DNA of 64,000 bases from Micromonospora_G sp040676775. GTDB lineage: Bacteria > Actinomycetota > Actinomycetes > Mycobacteriales > Micromonosporaceae. This document shows positions 60,819 through 64,000 of this stretch, one piece after another. Every line of letters starts with the position of its first letter. Within the stretch, counting starts at the first letter, position 1. The stretch is from NCBI RefSeq assembly GCF_040676775.1, contig NZ_JBFAPP010000006.1:124001-188000 (forward strand), in the 5' to 3' direction. The position numbers and the translations under genes were made by a program. The notes below the pieces were generated by a model. The model was given only the letters and a program-made list of their open reading frames with translations, searched no databases and was not told where the DNA came from.

Positions 60819-63260
60819 ATGAGGAGTTCCCACCCGAGCAGGGTGGGCCGGATGGCGGCCCTGCTCGCCCTACCGGTCGCCCTCGCGCTCAGCGCCGGCC
60901 CGGTCGGCGCCCAACAGTCCCAGCCGGACGGGCAGGTCGTGCCCGACCGGCAGTCCAGCACGGAGCAGAACGGCGTCGCGCTGATGCGCGTCGTCGTGCC
61001 CGGTCAGGCCGACCTCGACCGGCTCAACGACCTGGGCGTCGACCTCGCCGAATACAAGAAGCCGGTGGACGACGGCCTCGAGGTGCACGCCGTACTCAGT
61101 CCGGAGGAGACCCAGCAGCTTCGCGAGCTGGGCTTCGACGTACGCGACGCGATCTCGGACCAGACCGACTTCGCGGAGAACAAGGCCGAGCGGCAGGCTG
61201 CCATCGCCGCCGCGGCGGTCGACGCGGACGAGGTCGACAAGCTCACCCCGCTGCGCGCGGAGTGGTTCACCAGCATCGACGACCAGCGGTTCATCTCGAT
61301 CGAGGTGAAGTCGAGCGCGATCGACGCCCAGACGAGCCTCACCGTCACCTGGGACAAGGGCAAGGGGACCCCGGCCGGCTCCGGCGGTACGGCGACCATG
61401 TCCCGGTTCACCGACGCCGGGCAGTACATGTACCACCGGTTCAACACCCCGATCCCGGTCACCGACGCACCGGCCACGGCGACCATCACCAGCAACCGGG
61501 GCGGCACCGTCACCGTGCCGGTGAAGAAGTGGCTGGGTGCGAAGGTCAAGGCACCGAGCAAGCACTACCTCTCGGACTTCGTCGACCACTACATGGACCC
61601 GACCGAGATCAACAACCGGATCACCACGCTGGGCCGGGAGTTCCCGAAGATCGCCGAGGTGATCGACCTCCCGAACCTGACCAACGGCTACCGCCGTGCG
61701 GCGCAGGCGCAGTTCGGCACCGATGCGGCGAGCACGCTCTACGTCAGCTCCAAGGCGTACGGCTCCGAGGGCGGCAACGGCCTGACCGTCGCGCTGGTGA
61801 AGCCGCAGGCCGCCTCGGCGCCGCTCGGTGTCGTGGTGACCGGTCGCAACGTCGTGGTCAACCTGGCCACCGACGGTTCGGCCGCGGTCAGCAGCACGGC
61901 CAAGCAGGTGGTCGACGCGCTCAACGCGGACACCGCCGTGTCCGCACTGCTCACCGCCGCCACCTACCGGGGCAACGCCGGGGCCGGGCTGGTCGCGGCC
62001 GCGCCGGCCGCGACGCTGACCGACGGCCTCAAGGCGCCGGCGTACGTCTCGCGTGACCCGTTCCAGATGAAGGCGCTGCGGATCGGCAAGAAGCGGGACG
62101 GCTCGAAGGTGGGTGTCTTCCTCTACTGCCAGGAGCACGCCCGCGAGTGGGTCACCCCGATCACCTGCGTGGAGACCGCAGAACGCCTGCTGCGCAACTA
62201 CGCCACCAACGAACAGACCCGCAAGCTGGTCGACGGCCTGGACATCTTCATCCTGCCGGTGGCCAACCCGGACGGCGCGCACTACAGCTTCTACGACTTC
62301 AACTCGCAGCGCCGGAACATGACCAACCACTGCACGGAGACCAACTCCGACCCGGGCCGGCGCAACTCGTGGGGCGTCGACCTGAACCGGAACTTCTCCG
62401 TCGGTTCGGTGTTCGACGGTTACTCCGGTGCCTCGACCACCTGCACCGGCGACACGTTCGCCGGACCGGCCGAGTTGTCCGAGCCGGAGGCCCGCAACGA
62501 GGTCTGGCTGACCAACCAGTTCCCGAACATCAAGTTCGCCATGAACACCCACTCGTACGGCGGGTACTTCATGTGGCCGCCGGGGGCGTACAAGACCGCC
62601 GGCCGGGAACTGCTGCCGTCGCCGGACTTCGGCACCGAGAACTACTTCTGGGACGCCTCCACGCACGTACTCAGGGCGGTCCAGTCCTACCGGGGTACGG
62701 CGGTGTGGCCGGGTCGTACCGGCCCGGTGCCGGACGTGCTGTACTCGGCGGCCGGTAACAGCGCCGACGAGCACTGGTTCAACCGGGGCATCATCGGCTG
62801 GGACTTCGAGGTCGGTTCCGACATGTACGACCCGGCGACCGGCCGGTTCAACGCGGTCGGTTTCCAGCCGCCGTTCGCCGAGGGGCACGAGGAGGCGATG
62901 GAGTTCGCCGCCGGGCAGATCGCCATCCTGGAGGTCGCCCAGGCGTACGCCGCGGACAAGACCGACCCGGTGTCGACGCTGACCGTACGGGACAAGGGCG
63001 TCGGCTCGAAGGTGTTCAGCTTCAAGATCGACGAGCCGGCGAACATCTACTACACCCTGGACGGCAGCCGGCCGACCCTGAACTCGACCCGGCTGACCTC
63101 GGCCGGAATGCGTGAGGGCGCGCAGGAGATCACGATCAACGCGAAGACCACGGTGAACTGGTTCGCCGTCGACATCGCGGGCAACATCGAGAACAACTAC
63201 CAGCCCACCGGCACCCGCAACAACTACAAGACCCAGACGCTCTACGTACCGAAGCAGTAG
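60819..63260 (+). CDS. Secreted M14-family zinc carboxypeptidase
   Basis: An 813-residue exported metallopeptidase. A signal peptide (residues 1-30, ending VGAQQS) and an N-terminal region (about 40-260) precede the peptidase domain. Zinc ligands are H440 and E443 (QEHAREWV) and H578 (NTHSYGG); the catalytic Glu is E664 (WDFEVGS), and DLNRNF carries the substrate-binding Asn-Arg. All are intact. An insertion of about 95 residues (about 310-405) interrupts the early peptidase domain. The C-terminal 80 residues resemble a chitobiase/hexosaminidase C-terminal domain (IYYTLDGSRPT). The ATG has GGAGG 7 nt upstream; the longer open frame lacks a signal peptide. Confidence 0.92.
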   Translation: MRSSHPSRVGRMAALLALPVALALSAGPVGAQQSQPDGQVVPDRQSSTEQNGVALMRVVVPGQADLDRLNDLGVDLAEYKKPVDDGLEVHAVLSPEETQQLRELGFDVRDAISDQTDFAENKAERQAAIAAAAVDADEVDKLTPLRAEWFTSIDDQRFISIEVKSSAIDAQTSLTVTWDKGKGTPAGSGGTATMSRFTDAGQYMYHRFNTPIPVTDAPATATITSNRGGTVTVPVKKWLGAKVKAPSKHYLSDFVDHYMDPTEINNRITTLGREFPKIAEVIDLPNLTNGYRRAAQAQFGTDAASTLYVSSKAYGSEGGNGLTVALVKPQAASAPLGVVVTGRNVVVNLATDGSAAVSSTAKQVVDALNADTAVSALLTAATYRGNAGAGLVAAAPAATLTDGLKAPAYVSRDPFQMKALRIGKKRDGSKVGVFLYCQEHAREWVTPITCVETAERLLRNYATNEQTRKLVDGLDIFILPVANPDGAHYSFYDFNSQRRNMTNHCTETNSDPGRRNSWGVDLNRNFSVGSVFDGYSGASTTCTGDTFAGPAELSEPEARNEVWLTNQFPNIKFAMNTHSYGGYFMWPPGAYKTAGRELLPSPDFGTENYFWDASTHVLRAVQSYRGTAVWPGRTGPVPDVLYSAAGNSADEHWFNRGIIGWDFEVGSDMYDPATGRFNAVGFQPPFAEGHEEAMEFAAGQIAILEVAQAYAADKTDPVSTLTVRDKGVGSKVFSFKIDEPANIYYTLDGSRPTLNSTRLTSAGMREGAQEITINAKTTVNWFAVDIAGNIENNYQPTGTRNNYKTQTLYVPKQ

Positions 63261-63280
63261 CCCCACCGGGTGGTACGCGG

Positions 63281-63310
63281 TGGCCGCCGACCCTCGGGTC
63301 GGCGGCCACG
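63281..63310. terminator. Bidirectional terminator between convergent genes
   Basis: A perfect 14-bp inverted repeat (63281-63294/63297-63310) between the carboxypeptidase stop and the stop of the convergent HD-domain gene. It can serve both strands. Confidence 0.75.
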
Positions 63311-63327
63311 TCGCGTCGCGGCGGGCG

Positions 63328-64000
63328 TCAGGCGCTCGGTGCCGGTTGGTCGAGGATCGCGCTGAAGCGTTCCTCGGCCAGGTCGAGCTGTTGGAAGATG
63401 TGCTGCTTCACCCGGTGCGACAGTGGCGTGTCCGGGCGGCCGATCAGCTCCCGGAACACCGGCACCAGCGGGCGGTATTTGGTGGCCGACGAGGCCACCT
63501 TCGGTCCCACCGTGTGGATCACGCCGACGCCGTTGTCGGTGAAGTCCGACACCTTGATCACCCGTGCCCACGGCTCCCGGTCCAGGCTGGCCGCGACGTG
63601 CTCGCGGTACTGGACGTACCGGTCCCGGTCCGGGCTGAACGCGGGGTTGGTGACCGCGGCGACCAGGCAGGCCACCCGGTCACCGAACCGCCGGGCCAAC
63701 TCGGCCAGGGCGGCCGCGGTCGGGTCGCCGGCCGCGTCGATGCGGGCGCCGGCCAGTTCCGCCGGGTGGTCCTCCACCGAGTCGTGCAGCAGCCCGGCGA
63801 CGACCACGTCCACGTCGTCCACGTCGTAGTGGTGCAGCAGCCGGATGCTCACCCGCAGCAGGTGGTTCAGGTACGGCTCGCGGACCCGGCGGTCGTCGCG
63901 GTGCAGTTCGCTGGCGAGGTCGAGGGCGGTGGTCAGCCGATCTCGGTCGGCCGGGTCGAATCGTTGGATCTCCAGCCGGAACCTCTCCCGGAGGCCGGCC
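63328..64000 (-). CDS. HD-domain (RelA/SpoT-like) protein, 5' end outside window
   Basis: The minus-strand frame is open to the window edge. Visible parts are LASELHRDDRRVREPYLNHLLRV, then GLLHDSVEDH, which give the HD metal-site pattern (H...HD...) of RelA/SpoT-type (p)ppGpp hydrolases, and VIKVSDFTDN as the later Asp. The protein ends at about 224 visible residues without a synthetase domain, so it is a small HD hydrolase-type protein rather than a full RelA. A shorter start at 63852 would lose the first metal-binding His and is rejected. Confidence 0.75.
   Translation of the reverse strand, partial: AGLRERFRLEIQRFDPADRDRLTTALDLASELHRDDRRVREPYLNHLLRVSIRLLHHYDVDDVDVVVAGLLHDSVEDHPAELAGARIDAAGDPTAAALAELARRFGDRVACLVAAVTNPAFSPDRDRYVQYREHVAASLDREPWARVIKVSDFTDNGVGVIHTVGPKVASSATKYRPLVPVFRELIGRPDTPLSHRVKQHIFQQLDLAEERFSAILDQPAPSA

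Noticed and set aside
63328..63852. HD-domain gene starting at 63852
   Set aside because: The frame is open to the window edge and the upstream part holds the first conserved His region, so the start must be outside the window.
1..64000. CRISPR arrays, tRNA or rRNA genes, insertion sequences, phage attachment sites
   Set aside because: No regularly spaced repeats of 25-40 bp with unique spacers, no cloverleaf with CCA-type end and no transposase were seen. The tandem arrays found (6, 18, 32 bp) have no spacers.

Overview
The window is about 64 kb of very GC-rich DNA with GTG starts, strong third-position G/C bias and dense, often overlapping genes. This, together with the gene families present (a complete-looking type VII secretion core, a SigL-like ECF sigma factor, SARP/BTAD regulators, PF04672 methyltransferases), points to an actinobacterium, most likely Micromonosporaceae. 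That assignment is inference from style and content; no rRNA or other phylogenetic marker is present. No tRNA, rRNA, CRISPR array or insertion sequence was recognised. A 98-base run of N (43555-43652) marks an assembly gap inside the largest gene.

Left part (1-11.2 kb), mostly housekeeping and accessory genes: the 3' end of a radical SAM gene; a TetR regulator with two upstream 17-bp palindromes and its downstream DHA2 drug-efflux pump; a secreted AroQ-type chorismate mutase with a hexanucleotide microsatellite; an ArsR-SulP pair; divergent HxlR regulator and NAD(P)-binding NmrA-like genes; a Tat-like lipoprotein serine hydrolase; and an NAD-dependent DNA ligase (LigA).

Central part (11.4-54.3 kb), a type VII (ESX-like) secretion locus with its own regulator. 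It holds a LysM-like membrane protein, two tandem mycosin homologues that both lack the catalytic His and Ser, EccC (minus strand), then EccD, EccB, two ESAT-6/WXG100-size proteins, small accessory proteins, a glycine-rich putative substrate, a YbaB-like protein and a 5586-residue giant protein. The giant has a WXG100/membrane N-terminal region followed by two tandem copies of a roughly 2000-residue module. It is followed by two associated proteins (one with a degenerate ADP-ribosyltransferase-like C-terminus) and an EccA-like protein in which a beta-helix replaces the usual N-terminal region and the AAA+ module is doubled. The locus ends with a SigL-like ECF sigma factor, an unusually short zinc-binding anti-sigma factor and a transglycosylase-like/ricin-type secreted protein. 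No EccE or EspG was recognised.

The main regulatory observation is a promoter-like element, TGAACCG-N14/15-CGTAGT (variants TGACCCG and CGTTGT). It occurs in front of six transcription units: the LysM-like gene, the first mycosin, eccC, eccD, the pseudo-ART gene and the transglycosylase/ricin gene. It closely resembles the known SigL-type consensus (TGAACC ... CGT), and a SigL-like sigma gene sits in the same locus, so the locus is probably a self-contained sigma regulon.

Right part (54.4-64 kb): a DrrAB-type ABC exporter with a SARP/BTAD ATPase regulator upstream, a divergent PF04672-type methyltransferase, a secreted M14 zinc carboxypeptidase with a C-terminal beta-sandwich domain, and the 3' part of an HD-domain (RelA/SpoT-like) gene running off the right edge.
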